From Meiothermus sp. QL-1 (GTDB taxonomy: Bacteria > Deinococcota > Deinococci > Deinococcales > Thermaceae): a DNA stretch of 64,000 bases. The stretch lies in the NCBI RefSeq assembly GCF_003351145.1, contig NZ_QQSV01000003.1:62001-126000 (forward strand), given 5' to 3'. The translations under genes were made by a program, and so were the position numbers. The stretch's first letter is position 1. Every line of letters starts with the position of its first letter. Positions 55,370-63,634 of the stretch are shown here, one piece after another. Under the pieces are notes generated by a model. It was not told where the DNA came from. It ran no database searches and saw only the letters and a program-made list of their open reading frames with translations.

Positions 55370-58093
55370 TCAGTCCAGCCAGCGCACCCGGCTGCCCTTG
55401 GGCGATTTTTCCACCTGCAGCCGGGCCGGCAGCCGTTCGGCCAGGGCCTCCACGTGGGTCACGATGCCCACCAGCCGGCCCTGGGTAGGCAAGGCCTCCA
55501 GCATGCCCGCCACCTGTTCCAGGCTCTCGGCGTCCAGGGTACCGAAGCCCTCGTCCAGAAACAGGGCCCCGATCCGGCCCTGCGAGAAGTGCTCGGATAG
55601 GGCCAGGGCCAAAGCCAGGCTGGCCATGAAGCTCTCCCCGCCCGAGAGGGTGCGGACCGGGCGGATGGCGTCGGTCCAGCGGTCGTATACCTTGTACTCG
55701 TTGTCCTCCAGGTGCAGGGTGTAGCGGTTTTGCGAGAGGGTCTGGACCAGCTCCGAAGCCCGCTGGATGAGGCCCCTCTGGTAGCGCTCCAGCAAGTAGT
55801 CCGGAAAGCGGTCGCCCCGCAGGTCCTGGGCGAGCTTTTCCCACAGCTCGCCCTTTCGGGTAAGCTCGGCCTTTTCCTTTTCGCACTGGCGTTTGCGCCT
55901 GAGGTCGCCCTCCAGCCGCTCCAGCTCGGCCTGGGCGGCCCCCAGGGCCCGCTGGGTTTCCTCGAGGGCGGTTTTCAGGGCTTGCAGCTCCTCCCTAGCG
56001 GCCCTGAGCATTTCAGGGGCGATGGGGGTCTGGCCCTGGAGCTCCTTTTCCAGCGGGCCGAGCTGGGCCTCGAGCCCGGCCCCCTCCTTCTGGTGGGCCT
56101 CCAGCCGCCTTTGCAAGGCGGCCTGCTCCTCCTCCGCTAGCCGGGCCTCTTCGACTGCCCGCAGGCCCTCGAAGCCCGCCTCCTGCAGCAGGGCCGTCAG
56201 GGTGTTCCGCTGGGCCTTTAGCGCTTCCTCGAGGCTTGCCAGCGCCTCGCCCTTGCTCTGAGCCTGGAGCCGGGCCCCGTCGCGCTCCTGCTCTAGCTGG
56301 GCGAGCTTCTGGGCGGCCTCCTCCAGGGCTTTGTGCTCCTGCTCCAGCTCCTTCTGGTAGGCCTCCACGCCCCTGCCCCGGGTGGCCTGGCGCAGCGCTT
56401 TGGCCAGGTCGGCGAGCCTGCGCTGGCGCTCTTCCCTCACCGCCTCCATGCTTTGCACGCTGTGGGCCTCGAGCCTGGACCCTATGTTTTCCAGCCGCTC
56501 CCGCAGCTTTCTCAGCTCATCCTCCCGCGCTTGCAGGGCTTCTTCCAGCCGGGGCAGGCTGTCCTGCCGGATTTTTTGCACACCCCGCTGCTCCTTGTAC
56601 TCGCCCCTGAGCTGTTCCAGCCTGCCCTCCAGCTCCCTGACCTCGGCCTCCAGGGGAGGCAGGGGGTCCTGGGGGGGTGGGGGCGGCAGGGTGCGCACGG
56701 GCTGCTGGCAGAGCGGGCAGGGCGCCCCCGGCCTGAGGTGGGCGTGGTACTGGGCGAGGCCGGCCTGCAGCCGAAGGGCCTCGAGCCGTCGGCGCGCCTC
56801 CTCCAGCCGAGCGCCGCACGCCTTCCCCTCGCTTTCCAGCTCCCCAAGCCGCTCCTTCAGACGAACCAGCGCCTGCCGGGCCTCTTCCAGTTCCCGTGCC
56901 GCTTCCCTTGCCTTTTGTTCGCTCTGCTCGAGCTGCTTTTGCAGCTCCTGCCTTTGGCGCAGGAGTTCCTCAGCCGCCTTAAGGGCTTCCAGCCGCGCTG
57001 GCTCGAAGGGCAAAGGGTCGGGGTGCTCCAGGTGCAGGCTGGCCCCGTACTGCTCGAGCAGCTGGGTCTGGAGCCTGAGCTCCCCCATGCGGGCCCGCTC
57101 CTCCTTCAGGGCCTGGAGCCGGGTGGGGTCGCAGGTTTTCCGTAGCTCCTCCAGGCTGCGCTCGAGCTCGGCCAGCCTTCCCTCCGCCCTTTCCCGCTCC
57201 TGCCGCGTTCGCTCCAGCCGCTCCTCCGCCTCCCGGTAGGCCCGCACCTGCGGCCAGAGCTGCTCGGCCCTTTGGGCCCGCTCCAGGCGCTGCCTGACCC
57301 CCTCCATCTCGGCCTGGGCCCGCTCCCAGTTTTCCCGCTGCCGCCTCAGGCTTTCCAGACGGGCAAACTTTTCCGCCAGCTCTTCCAGCCGGCGCACCTC
57401 GGCTTCTTGCCGGCCCACCTGGCGGCCTAGGCTCTCTTTTCGTCCGCTGAGCTGGCTTATGCTCTCCCTGAGCTCCCCAAGCCGCGCCTCGCTGGCTTCG
57501 GCCAGGGCCCGAAGTTCGCCTTCCAGATGGGCCTTCTTCTCGTTCAGCTCCTTGAGGTTTTGCCTTGCCCTTTCCTGCATGTGTTCCAGGACGCCAAGGC
57601 CATAGAGCCCGATCAGGGTCTCCCGCCTCTCCTTGGGTGAGCCCCGCAGGAACAGGTCGAACCGACCCTGCGGCAGCAGGATGGCCCGGGTAAAGGCCTC
57701 GTAGTCCATGCCCAGGAGCTCCGCCAGCTTTCTGTCGAGCTCGCGGGCCTTGGTGGAGGCGGGGTGGGTCCGCCACCGCCCGGCTTCCTGGTACTCCAGC
57801 CGGCTCTGGTTTTCCTCCCCCACCACCCGCACCACCCGCCAGAGGCCTGTCCCCAGGCTGAACTCCAGCTCCACCCGCGCCAGGCTGGCCTGGGGGTGCC
57901 TGAGCTCCTCCAGGCCGCGGCTCCCGATGCGGGGAGTGGTTTTGTACAGGGCAAAGGTGATGGCGTCCAGAAGGGTGCTCTTGCCCGCCCCGGTGGGGCC
58001 GGTGATGGCGAAGAGCTCCACATCGTCAAAGGGGACTTCCTGGCGCTCGAGGTAAGCGCCAAAGCCTTCAAGGGCAAGTCGGAGAGGGCGCAT
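55370..58093 (-). CDS. sbcC: Exonuclease SbcC (Rad50-like)
   Basis: 907-residue SMC-like ATPase. Walker A ITGPTGAGKSTLLDAITFALY at the N-terminus, two long coiled coils, a zinc hook CPLC near residues 457-460, and the C-terminal signature/Walker B VRTLSGGESFMASLALALALSEHFSQGRIGALFLDEGFGTLD. With SbcD it cleaves hairpins and processes double-strand breaks. The ATG follows the sbcD stop by 2 nt. Confidence 0.96.
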   Translation of the reverse strand: MRPLRLALEGFGAYLERQEVPFDDVELFAITGPTGAGKSTLLDAITFALYKTTPRIGSRGLEELRHPQASLARVELEFSLGTGLWRVVRVVGEENQSRLEYQEAGRWRTHPASTKARELDRKLAELLGMDYEAFTRAILLPQGRFDLFLRGSPKERRETLIGLYGLGVLEHMQERARQNLKELNEKKAHLEGELRALAEASEARLGELRESISQLSGRKESLGRQVGRQEAEVRRLEELAEKFARLESLRRQRENWERAQAEMEGVRQRLERAQRAEQLWPQVRAYREAEERLERTRQERERAEGRLAELERSLEELRKTCDPTRLQALKEERARMGELRLQTQLLEQYGASLHLEHPDPLPFEPARLEALKAAEELLRQRQELQKQLEQSEQKAREAARELEEARQALVRLKERLGELESEGKACGARLEEARRRLEALRLQAGLAQYHAHLRPGAPCPLCQQPVRTLPPPPPQDPLPPLEAEVRELEGRLEQLRGEYKEQRGVQKIRQDSLPRLEEALQAREDELRKLRERLENIGSRLEAHSVQSMEAVREERQRRLADLAKALRQATRGRGVEAYQKELEQEHKALEEAAQKLAQLEQERDGARLQAQSKGEALASLEEALKAQRNTLTALLQEAGFEGLRAVEEARLAEEEQAALQRRLEAHQKEGAGLEAQLGPLEKELQGQTPIAPEMLRAAREELQALKTALEETQRALGAAQAELERLEGDLRRKRQCEKEKAELTRKGELWEKLAQDLRGDRFPDYLLERYQRGLIQRASELVQTLSQNRYTLHLEDNEYKVYDRWTDAIRPVRTLSGGESFMASLALALALSEHFSQGRIGALFLDEGFGTLDAESLEQVAGMLEALPTQGRLVGIVTHVEALAERLPARLQVEKSPKGSRVRWLD

Positions 58094-58095
58094 GG

Positions 58096-59247
58096 CTAGA
58101 TTCTGCTGGGTTGGAGGCTTTCCTCGAGCACCTCGCGGAAGGCCCGCAAAAGCTCGGGTGGGGCCTCCTGGCCGTTTTGTTCCTGGTGGTAGGCCGCGTA
58201 GATCTCCGTCCAGTCCGGCAGCCCGGGAGCTGGCTCCTGGGAGGGGAGAGAGGGGGCCTCGGGCAGCTCGAACTCCACCTCCAGCAGCCTTTCCTGCTCC
58301 CGGAAAAGCCGCTCGCGCAGGCTGGGGCTGCCCCGGCCCCGGATCACCACCTTGCTGTAGCCGGGAAAGCGCCGCACCTCCTCCCAGCGCCGGTCCAGCT
58401 CCTCCAGGGGAAAGCGGAAGGTTTTGAGGGGCCTGCCCCAGCGCTCGTTTATCGGGTGGACTATGGGGGGTTTGCCCGCCTCAACCTCCACCATCAGGGC
58501 CCCTCGGGGGCTTTCCTCGTGCTCTCCGAAATCGAGCTGGATGAGCGAGCCCGGGTACCAGGCCACCGGGGCCTCGCAGACCTGCTGCTGCTGGTGCAGG
58601 TGCCCCAGGGCCACGTAGGTCAGGTGCTGGGGCAGGTGCTGGGGCAGTAGGACGTAGCTGTTGGTGGTGTGGAAGACGAACTCCCCCCCGCCCAGCCTGC
58701 CCCCCTCCACGGCCAGGTGGGCCATCAGCAAGAAGAGGCCTCCCCCAGAGCCCTGGGTCAGGTTGGCGATGATTTTGCGCATTCCCTCGCCATAAGCGCC
58801 TTTCCAGACCTCGCGCCCCTGGCGGAGGTGCTCGACCCGGACCAGCCGGCGCTCGGAGAGAAAGGGCAGCAGGGCCACCCGGGCCCCCCGGACCTCCACC
58901 GTGCCCCCCTCCTCGGCAAAGCGCAGGCGGCCGCGGGCGGTGGCGCCGGTCAGGGCCAGCAGGGGAGCCAGCGCTTCCAGGCGCTCCTGGTTGTCGTGGT
59001 TGCCGGCGATGACCAGGGCCGGTACCCCCAGCTCCCTGAGCCGCACGAAGAACTCGAAGGCCGCAGCCTCGGCCTCGGTGCTCACCACGCTGCGGTCGAA
59101 GATATCGCCCGCCACCAGCACCAGCTCGACCCTTTCTGAGCTTACCAGCTCGAGCAGGCGGTGGAGGGCTTCCCGCACCTCTTCGGTCCGCTCCCGGCCC
59201 TTGAGGACCCGGCCCAGGTGCCAGTCTGCGGTGTGCAGAATTCGCAT
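58096..59247 (-). CDS. sbcD: Exonuclease SbcD (Mre11-like)
   Basis: 383 residues. Phosphoesterase motifs: ILHTADWHLGR, LVAGDIFDRS, VIAGNHDNQERL, MAHLAVEGG and VALGHLHQQQ. Partner of SbcC, encoded next. The ATG at 59247 is 6 nt after TAGAAT. First gene of sbcD-sbcC-murJ-small protein. Confidence 0.96.
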   Translation of the reverse strand: MRILHTADWHLGRVLKGRERTEEVREALHRLLELVSSERVELVLVAGDIFDRSVVSTEAEAAAFEFFVRLRELGVPALVIAGNHDNQERLEALAPLLALTGATARGRLRFAEEGGTVEVRGARVALLPFLSERRLVRVEHLRQGREVWKGAYGEGMRKIIANLTQGSGGGLFLLMAHLAVEGGRLGGGEFVFHTTNSYVLLPQHLPQHLTYVALGHLHQQQQVCEAPVAWYPGSLIQLDFGEHEESPRGALMVEVEAGKPPIVHPINERWGRPLKTFRFPLEELDRRWEEVRRFPGYSKVVIRGRGSPSLRERLFREQERLLEVEFELPEAPSLPSQEPAPGLPDWTEIYAAYHQEQNGQEAPPELLRAFREVLEESLQPSRI

Positions 59248-59253
59248 GGCCTG

Positions 59254-59259
59254 ATTCTA
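59254..59259 (-). promoter_or_regulatory. -10 box of sbcD
   Basis: TAGAAT on the minus strand (59259-59254), 6 nt before the ATG. The 59260-59363 stretch holds nothing else that I can support. Confidence 0.5.
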
Positions 59260-59363
59260 CCCCGGCGATGGCTAACCCTTGGGAAGGCGCAGGGGCGGAG
59301 AGCAAGGGCCTTTGGGGATGGGGGCAGGCATTCGGGGGTGACCGCCAGCTCCGCACTTGGCTG

Positions 59364-60263
59364 TCATGCCACCGCAGGGGCTTCGCTGGGCTTTTCGGCG
59401 ATGGCCGCCTGGGTGCTGGCGATGGCCACCTCGATCATGTCGTCGGTGGGTTCTTGCACGGTGAGCATCTGGAACTTGAAGCCAAGCCAGCGGAAAAAAC
59501 GCGAGAGGGGGTCTTGGTGGGTGGCCGAGAAGCGCAGCACCTCGTAGGCCACCGCGGCCACCACCGGGATGAGCAGGAGCCTGGGAAAGATCCAGTACCA
59601 GGCCACGGTAAGAGGTGGGAAGAAGCTGTAGATGAAAACCCCCACCACCGCGGTAAACGCGATGAAGCTGGTGCCGCAGCGGGGGTGGTAGGCCGGCTGG
59701 GCCCGCACGTTTTCGACTGTTAGCGGAAGGCCCTTCTCATAAGCCGCGATGGCCTTGTGCTCGGCCCCGTGGTACTGGAAGAAGCGCCGCATCTCCTTGG
59801 TGCGGCCCAGGAAGGCCAGGTAGCCCACCAGAATGGCGCTTTCGAACAGAGCTGCCAGCAGGTAGAAGAGGAAGCGGAAGCGCTCCTCGTCCACCAAAAA
59901 CCCCGCGAGCCGGGCCGGCAGCCAGACGAAAAGACCGATGGCAAGGAGGAGGGAGAAGGCCAGGGTGCCGTAGAGGGTTGCGCCGGAGAGTTTTTCATCC
60001 TCTTCCCCCGCGAGCTCGGCGCTGCGCGAGAGCGATCGGTAGGAGATGCTGAGGGCGTCCCACAGCGCCACCACCCCCCGCAGCAAGGGCAGCCGGGCCC
60101 AGGGGTACCTGAGGGTCAGGGCCAGCTCCTCGTGGCGCTCCACGTGGATGCGCCCATCGGGCAGGCGCACGGCCAGGGCCCAGGCCTGGGGGGCCTTCAT
60201 CATCACCCCTTCCAGCGCGGCGCTGCCGCCTAGTGATGCGGTGTTCAGGCTCGAGCGTCTCAT
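59364..60263 (-). CDS. DUF1385 family (YqhQ-like) membrane protein
   Basis: 299 residues. Family hallmarks: GGSAALEGVMMKAPQAWALAVRLPDG, LPLLRGVVALWDALSI, FFQYHGAEHKAIAAYEKGLPL, HPRCGTSFIAFT and a C-terminal LGFKFQMLTVQEPTDDMIEVAI. Several membrane helices between. ATG at 60263 is 7 nt after TAGGAT. The family is conserved but uncharacterised; the HGAEHK motif suggests a metal or catalytic site. Confidence 0.9.
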   Translation of the reverse strand: MRRSSLNTASLGGSAALEGVMMKAPQAWALAVRLPDGRIHVERHEELALTLRYPWARLPLLRGVVALWDALSISYRSLSRSAELAGEEDEKLSGATLYGTLAFSLLLAIGLFVWLPARLAGFLVDEERFRFLFYLLAALFESAILVGYLAFLGRTKEMRRFFQYHGAEHKAIAAYEKGLPLTVENVRAQPAYHPRCGTSFIAFTAVVGVFIYSFFPPLTVAWYWIFPRLLLIPVVAAVAYEVLRFSATHQDPLSRFFRWLGFKFQMLTVQEPTDDMIEVAIASTQAAIAEKPSEAPAVA

Positions 60264-60270
60264 CCCCACC

Positions 60271-60276
60271 ATCCTA
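60271..60276 (-). promoter_or_regulatory. -10 box of the DUF1385 gene
   Basis: TAGGAT on the minus strand (60276-60271), 7 nt before the ATG at 60263. Confidence 0.4.
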
Positions 60277-60295
60277 GCCCATCCCCGGTTTTGGG

Positions 60296-60670
60296 CTACC
60301 TGGGCGTGGGAATCAGGGCGGGGATTCGGACGAGGCGGGGGTTACGGAACCACAGCTCGCAGCGGTTCAGGCCAGCGAAGGGGGTGGGCACCCGCACCTC
60401 GAAGAAGGCCCTTTCGCCGGGCATGAGGTTGCGGTCGGCCAGAGGGGCGGAATGGGTGGCTATGCGCAGCCCCGGTCCTACCACCCGCACGTTGGCCCGC
60501 AGGTCGGAGATGGGCCTCGAGCCGGTGTTGAGCACCATTCCCTGCACCAGCACCCCCCTGGGGAAGGCCTTGCAGCTCCAGGCAAGCACCCGCAGGCGGT
60601 AGGCCTCGGGCTGGCCCAGGGCTATTCCCGCTGCCAACAACACCCCGAGGGACAAAAGCAAATGCTTCAT
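60296..60670 (-). CDS. Secreted small protein, FxLYD-like
   Basis: 124 residues with signal peptide (KHLLLSLGVLLAAGIALG). The mature part (VLVQGMVLNTGSRPISDLRANVRVVGPG...LMPGERAFFEVRVPTPF) looks like an FxLYD/Ig-type beta-sandwich with two cysteines (SCKAF, RCELWF). No Shine-Dalgarno is seen; a GTCGGC/GCCGAC dyad lies just upstream. It sits downstream of tRNA-Pro and its terminator. Function unknown. Confidence 0.7.
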   Translation of the reverse strand: MKHLLLSLGVLLAAGIALGQPEAYRLRVLAWSCKAFPRGVLVQGMVLNTGSRPISDLRANVRVVGPGLRIATHSAPLADRNLMPGERAFFEVRVPTPFAGLNRCELWFRNPRLVRIPALIPTPR

Positions 60671-60732
60671 AGCGTCGGCTGGACTGCCGCCGACTTGAGT
60701 TTGACCCGGCCCGATTTGAAGGCTGTGAGAGC

Positions 60733-60755
60733 AAAAAACCCCACCTGGGGTGGGG
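60733..60755 (-). terminator. Terminator of tRNA-Pro
   Basis: On the minus strand CCCCACC-CCA-GGTGGGG followed by TTTTTT (plus-strand A6 at 60733-60738). Confidence 0.9.
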
Positions 60756-60759
60756 TGGG

Positions 60760-60836
60760 TGGTCGAGGAGACTGGATTTGAACCAGCGACCCCCTGCTCC
60801 CGAAGCAGGTGCGCTACCAGGCTGCGCTACTCCTCG
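60760..60836 (-). tRNA. tRNA-Pro (anticodon CGG)
   Basis: 77 nt including an encoded CCA. Acceptor stem CGAGGAG / CTCCTCG, D arm GCGCAGCCTGGTAGCGC, anticodon arm CCTGC-TTCGGGA-GCAGG with anticodon CGG, T loop TTCAAAT. All stems close. It reads Pro codon CCG. It has its own promoter and terminator. Confidence 0.97.
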
Positions 60837-60849
60837 CCGCCAGCACACG

Positions 60850-60878
60850 AGTATAGAGGGAAACGGATTTTTTGTCTA
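60850..60878 (-). promoter_or_regulatory. tRNA-Pro promoter
   Basis: On the minus strand TAGACA (60878-60873), 17-nt spacer, TATACT (60855-60850); transcription starts just ahead of the tRNA. Confidence 0.75.
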
Positions 60879-60923
60879 TGCCTTTTGAGTCTTCCGTCAC
60901 AGCTTTTCTCGCTTGTCTGGCCG

Positions 60924-60944
60924 TAGAGTACGGCACGGAGGTGA
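60924..60944 (+). promoter_or_regulatory. sod -10 box and Shine-Dalgarno
   Basis: TAGAGT (60924-60929) and GGAGGTGA (60937-60944), 4 nt before the ATG. No good -35 found. Confidence 0.45.
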
Positions 60945-60948
60945 GATT

Positions 60949-61551
60949 ATGTATCCGTTTAAGCTACCCGATCTGCCCTATCCCAAGGATGCCCTGGAAC
61001 CCCACATCGATGCCCAGACCATGGAGATTCACCACGGCAAGCACCACGCCACCTATGTGAACAACCTGAACGCGGCCCTCGAGAAACACCCCGAGCTGCA
61101 CGGCTGGAGCATCGAGGAGCTGCTCGAGAAAATCGCCCAGGTGCCTGAAGACATCCGCACCGCTGTGCGCAACAACGGCGGCGGCCACCACAACCACACC
61201 CTCTTCTGGGACATCCTAACCCCTGGGGGAGCCAAGGAGCCCACCGGCCGGCTGGCCGAGGCCATCAACGCCACCTTCGGTTCCTTCGAGGAGCTCAAGA
61301 ACCGGATGAACCAGGCTGGCCTGGCCCGCTTTGGTTCTGGCTGGAGCTGGTTGGTGAAGGACAAGGAGGGCAAGCTTTTGGTCTACAGCACCGCCAACCA
61401 GGACTCCCCCCTGATGGAAGGGCACATCCCCCTGCTGGGCATCGACGTCTGGGAGCACGCCTATTACCTCAAGTACCAAAACCGTCGCGCGGACTATCTG
61501 GCCGCCATCTGGAACGTGATCAACTGGGACAAGGTGGCCAGCCGCTTCTAA
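60949..61551 (+). CDS. sodA: Superoxide dismutase (Fe/Mn family)
   Basis: 200 residues, closely like Thermus Mn-SOD. The metal ligands appear in order: His in MEIHHGKHH, His in [13 protein letters not shown], and Asp plus His in [24 protein letters not shown] at 60949 behind GGAGGTGA; the start [18 protein letters not shown] is the standard SOD beginning. Cytosolic defence against superoxide. It is convergent with trpC, sharing stop bases. Confidence 0.96.
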   Translation: MYPFKLPDLPYPKDALEPHIDAQTMEIHHGKHHATYVNNLNAALEKHPELHGWSIEELLEKIAQVPEDIRTAVRNNGGGHHNHTLFWDILTPGGAKEPTGRLAEAINATFGSFEELKNRMNQAGLARFGSGWSWLVKDKEGKLLVYSTANQDSPLMEGHIPLLGIDVWEHAYYLKYQNRRADYLAAIWNVINWDKVASRF

Positions 61552-62345
61552 CGGCCTGCCTGCGCCCCGGGGCGCATCCGGGCGGCGGCCCTTTGCCAGT
61601 CCTGGCTTCGGGCCAGGCTGGTGCCTATCAGCACCCCATCGAACAGCTCGACGATTTCCTCGAGCTCCTCTGGCTTGCTGTAGCCCGACTCGGCCACTAA
61701 AAGCCCCTGGAACCCCCTGGCGCGGGCCAGCCGCCCCAGCCTGGGGGCGTTTTTCCGGTCGACGCGCAGGTCGACCAGGTTGCGGTTGTTGACCCCAATG
61801 ATGGAAGCCCCTGCGGCCAAAGCCAGCTCGAGCTCGGCCTCGTCGTGCACCTCTACCAGCGCGTCCAGCCCCTCGGCCCGGGCCTGCCTCAGGTAGGCCT
61901 CGGTCAGGGGCCCCAGCAGGGCTACGATGAGCAGCACCGCCGAGGCCCCCAGGGCGCGGCTTTGGGTGATTTGCAAGGGGTGCACAGTGAAGTCCTTGCG
62001 GAGTACGGGCAGCGCCACCGCCTCGCGCACCGCCTTCAGGTCCTGGTCGGAACCGGCGAAGTAGTGGGGCTCGGTGAGCACGCTGATGGCCTGGGCCCCC
62101 CCGGCCTGGTAGGCCCGGGCCACGGCGGCCGGGTCCAGCTCCAGCGCAATCTCCCCTTGGGAGGGGCTTTTGCGTTTGACCTCGGCAATGAGGGAAAGGC
62201 CCGGCTGGCGCAGGGCCTCCGCAAAGGAGGGAGGGGCCTCCTTGGGGGGGGTAAAGGAAGCCCCCTCCAGCGCTCGCACCTCGGCCAGGCGCCGCCGGGC
62301 AATCTCCCCCAACACCCCGGGCACCTTGGAAAGCTCCGGAATCAT
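61548..62345 (-). CDS. trpC: Indole-3-glycerol-phosphate synthase
   Basis: Converts CdRP to indole-3-glycerol phosphate in tryptophan synthesis. 265 residues, TIM barrel. Active-site motifs: [26 protein letters not shown] (general-acid Lys), [19 protein letters not shown] and GVLIGTSLA. It stands alone without other trp genes here. ATG 6 nt after TAGCAT. Confidence 0.95.
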   Translation of the reverse strand: MIPELSKVPGVLGEIARRRLAEVRALEGASFTPPKEAPPSFAEALRQPGLSLIAEVKRKSPSQGEIALELDPAAVARAYQAGGAQAISVLTEPHYFAGSDQDLKAVREAVALPVLRKDFTVHPLQITQSRALGASAVLLIVALLGPLTEAYLRQARAEGLDALVEVHDEAELELALAAGASIIGVNNRNLVDLRVDRKNAPRLGRLARARGFQGLLVAESGYSKPEELEEIVELFDGVLIGTSLARSQDWQRAAARMRPGAQAGR

Positions 62346-62351
62346 GCTGCC

Positions 62352-62357
62352 ATGCTA
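62352..62357 (-). promoter_or_regulatory. -10 box of trpC
   Basis: TAGCAT on the minus strand (62357-62352), 6 nt before the ATG at 62345. The divergent gene uses the same hexamer on the other strand at 62389. Confidence 0.45.
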
Positions 62358-62388
62358 CTCTATTTCCTCCCAGCAGGGCCGGATTTGC

Positions 62389-62394
62389 TAGCAT
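62389..62394 (+). promoter_or_regulatory. -10 box of the patatin-like gene
   Basis: TAGCAT, 7 nt before the ATG at 62402. Confidence 0.45.
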
Positions 62395-62401
62395 ACCTGC
62401 T

Positions 62402-63283
62402 ATGAAAGGCGTGGTGCTGGCCTTGGGAGGGGGTGGGGTGCGGGGAGCAGCCCACCTGGCCCTGCTCGACGTGCTGCGGGAGGCCCGGATACCCATAGCC
62501 GGCCTGGCGGGCAGCTCGGCGGGAGCCCTGGCCGCCGCGATGTATGCCTTTGGCCACAGCCTGCGCCCGGCCGAGCTGGCCGAGTGGCTCAAGGATCCCG
62601 AGATCGAGCGCCTGCACAAGAATGGGGCCCTTTACCAGGTAAGCCGGCTGGTGGACTTCGTGCGGCGCCCCTACCTGGCCGAGGGGCACAGGATCCGCCA
62701 GGGCTTCCGCAGCCTGTTTGGCGACCGGCGCATTGAGGAGAGCCCCGTTCCCCTGGTCATCCAGGCCTGCGATGTGCACACCGGCGAGCTGGTGATGCTG
62801 CGGGCCGGACCGGTGGCCGAGGCCCTGATGGCCAGCAGCGCGGTGCCCAGCGTCTTCCCCCCGGTTCGCTGGCACGGCCGCTTGCTGGTGGACGGCGATG
62901 TGGCTGAAAAGGTGCCGGTCACCGCGGCCCGGGCCCTGGCCGCGGGGCCGGTGGTGGCGGTGGATGTCTCCAACAAGCCGGTGCCCACCGAGCCTAAGAC
63001 CGCCCTCGAGGCTGCGTTCATGGCAGGGGAGGCTTCGCGCCGCCGTCTGCTGGGCCTGGCCCTGGCCCAGGCCGACCTGGTCATTGCCCTGGCCGCCGAC
63101 CCGCCCATCGAGACCTTCGACGCGGCCCAGGCCGAGCGGGCCTACGAGCTGGGCCGGGTCCGAGCCGAGGCCGCTTTGCCCCGCATTCGGCAGCTACTGG
63201 CCGAGCCCCCGCCCCCGCGCCCCCCCTGGTGGCAGCGCCTGCCAAAGCTGCCAAAGCCCGGCCCCATACCCCAGAAGACCTAG
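62402..63283 (+). CDS. Patatin-like (RssA-type) phospholipase
   Basis: 293 residues. Oxyanion motif GGGGVRGAAHL, nucleophile elbow GSSAGALAA, Ser-Asp dyad partner DGDVAEKVPV. Of the NTE/RssA type: a serine acyl hydrolase. Pro-rich C-terminus (PPPPRPPWWQRLPKLPKP). ATG leaderless-like at 62402. The C-terminal region overlaps the convergent gene at 63194 by 90 nt. Confidence 0.92.
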   Translation: MKGVVLALGGGGVRGAAHLALLDVLREARIPIAGLAGSSAGALAAAMYAFGHSLRPAELAEWLKDPEIERLHKNGALYQVSRLVDFVRRPYLAEGHRIRQGFRSLFGDRRIEESPVPLVIQACDVHTGELVMLRAGPVAEALMASSAVPSVFPPVRWHGRLLVDGDVAEKVPVTAARALAAGPVVAVDVSNKPVPTEPKTALEAAFMAGEASRRRLLGLALAQADLVIALAADPPIETFDAAQAERAYELGRVRAEAALPRIRQLLAEPPPPRPPWWQRLPKLPKPGPIPQKT

Positions 63284-63634
63284 CCCCAGAAAGCCGAGGG
63301 CCAGGGCCGGCTGCCCCAGCCGGTCCAGCAGGAGGGCGCCCAGGCCCCCTGCCCCAAGCCACAGGGCATCCAAAAGGGCCTGATGGACCAGGCGGTGGGG
63401 CGACCTCGAGCGAAGCCGCACCTGCAGCACCAGGCCCATGCAGAGAAGCCAGAATACCCCCACCCCCCAGGCCGCCCAGGCCGGTGCCCCCCGCAGGTCG
63501 GGCAGGGTCCAGTGGGCCAGCAGCAGGTGGAAGCCCTGGAGAAGAAGCGCCAGCAGGCTGAGCTGCAGCAGACCCCGCTGCCTCAAGCGAGGGGGGGCGC
63601 TTTTGTCCAGCAAAGCCCAGAGGTGAAGCCTCAT
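63194..63634 (-). CDS. Small membrane protein downstream of a TRAP permease
   Basis: 146 residues, about four predicted helices (LSLLALLLQGFHLLLAHW; WAAWGVGVFWLLCMGLVLQV; ALLDALWLGAGGLGALLL; LALGFLGLGLLGYGAGLWQLW). ATG at 63634 overlaps the stop of the TRAP gene as ATGA. Probably an accessory protein; family unknown. The 90-nt overlap with the patatin gene is unusual, so the C-terminal end may be shorter than drawn. Confidence 0.6.
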   Translation of the reverse strand: MRLHLWALLDKSAPPRLRQRGLLQLSLLALLLQGFHLLLAHWTLPDLRGAPAWAAWGVGVFWLLCMGLVLQVRLRSRSPHRLVHQALLDALWLGAGGLGALLLDRLGQPALALGFLGLGLLGYGAGLWQLWQALPPGGARGRGLGQ

